A stretch of 64,000 bases of DNA from Sulfuricella sp035530375 (GTDB lineage: Bacteria > Pseudomonadota > Gammaproteobacteria > Burkholderiales > Sulfuricellaceae), in the NCBI GenBank assembly GCA_035530375.1, contig DATKUY010000057.1, positions 1-64,000 of the forward strand, in the 5' to 3' direction. Under the pieces are notes generated by a model that saw only the letters and a program-made list of their open reading frames with translations, was not told the DNA's origin and searched no databases. The translations under genes and the position numbers were made by a program. Position 1 is the stretch's first letter, and every line of letters begins with the position of its first letter. Of this stretch, positions 63,994 to 64,000 are shown in pieces.

Positions 63994-64000
63994 TGTCTGC

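Overview
The window is 64 kb of chromosome around the replication origin of a proteobacterium, most likely a betaproteobacterium. The evidence is the gene order rpmH-rnpA-yidD-yidC-mnmE-mnmG-rsmG-parA-parB-atpIBEFHAGDC-glmU-glmS facing away from dnaA-dnaN-gyrB, the EarP/EF-P arginine-rhamnosylation pair, and the def-fmt-htpX-rsmB-DUF4390-ntrY-ntrX and dprA-smg-topA blocks. Placement in a Nitrosomonadales-like group is an inference from gene content. Most genes are GC-rich; the gyrB-dnaN-dnaA-rpmH-rnpA stretch is visibly AT-richer. I see no tRNA, rRNA, insertion sequence, prophage or CRISPR array.

Layout. 1-2.7 kb: glycine cleavage P-protein genes gcvPA (cut by the left edge) and gcvPB with the thiol peroxidase gene tpx between them. 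2.8-9 kb: dgkA, a chemoreceptor, a PfkB sugar/nucleoside kinase, a glycine-zipper lipoprotein, an OlsB/OlsA-like acyltransferase pair (probably ornithine lipid synthesis) and apaH. 9.1-11.1 kb: rep helicase. 11.2-21.2 kb: an oxidative-stress island. On the minus strand, rubrerythrin, a CCG-type Fe-S protein, a broken monofunctional catalase, katG, DUF3501, a tandem HD-GYP protein, dps and a radical SAM protein follow each other with gaps of 36-71 bp. Upstream lie oxyR and a divergent di-haem cytochrome c peroxidase. A near-consensus OxyR site (20034-20070) lies between oxyR and the peroxidase gene, and a weaker OxyR-like site (19018-19054) lies in front of the rubrerythrin gene.

21.4-31.2 kb, all minus strand: kup, then the run def-fmt-htpX-rsmB-DUF4390-ntrY-ntrX. 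The NtrX protein has a degenerate AAA+ domain, and the DUF4390 gene carries an in-frame 18-bp tandem repeat. 31.3-36.3 kb, plus strand: LysM protein, dprA, smg, topA. 36.4-43.2 kb, minus strand: efp, earP, gyrB, dnaN, dnaA. 43.2-43.6 kb: the dnaA/rpmH divergence with a consensus DnaA box; a second consensus box lies between dnaN and dnaA. 43.6-62.6 kb, plus strand: the rpmH-to-glmS run ending in an orphan ParA. Two parS palindromes (40581-40596 and 47339-47354) flank the origin, consistent with the parAB genes at 50 kb. 62.7-64 kb, minus strand: a NarL-type response regulator and a DsbA-family oxidoreductase.

The most interesting part is the peroxide-defence island. It combines several peroxide-consuming enzymes (KatG, rubrerythrin, cytochrome c peroxidase, and Tpx a little upstream), an iron-sequestering Dps, the uncharacterised rubrerythrin/CCG/DUF3501 trio and a relic of a lost catalase, with candidate OxyR sites at both promoters.
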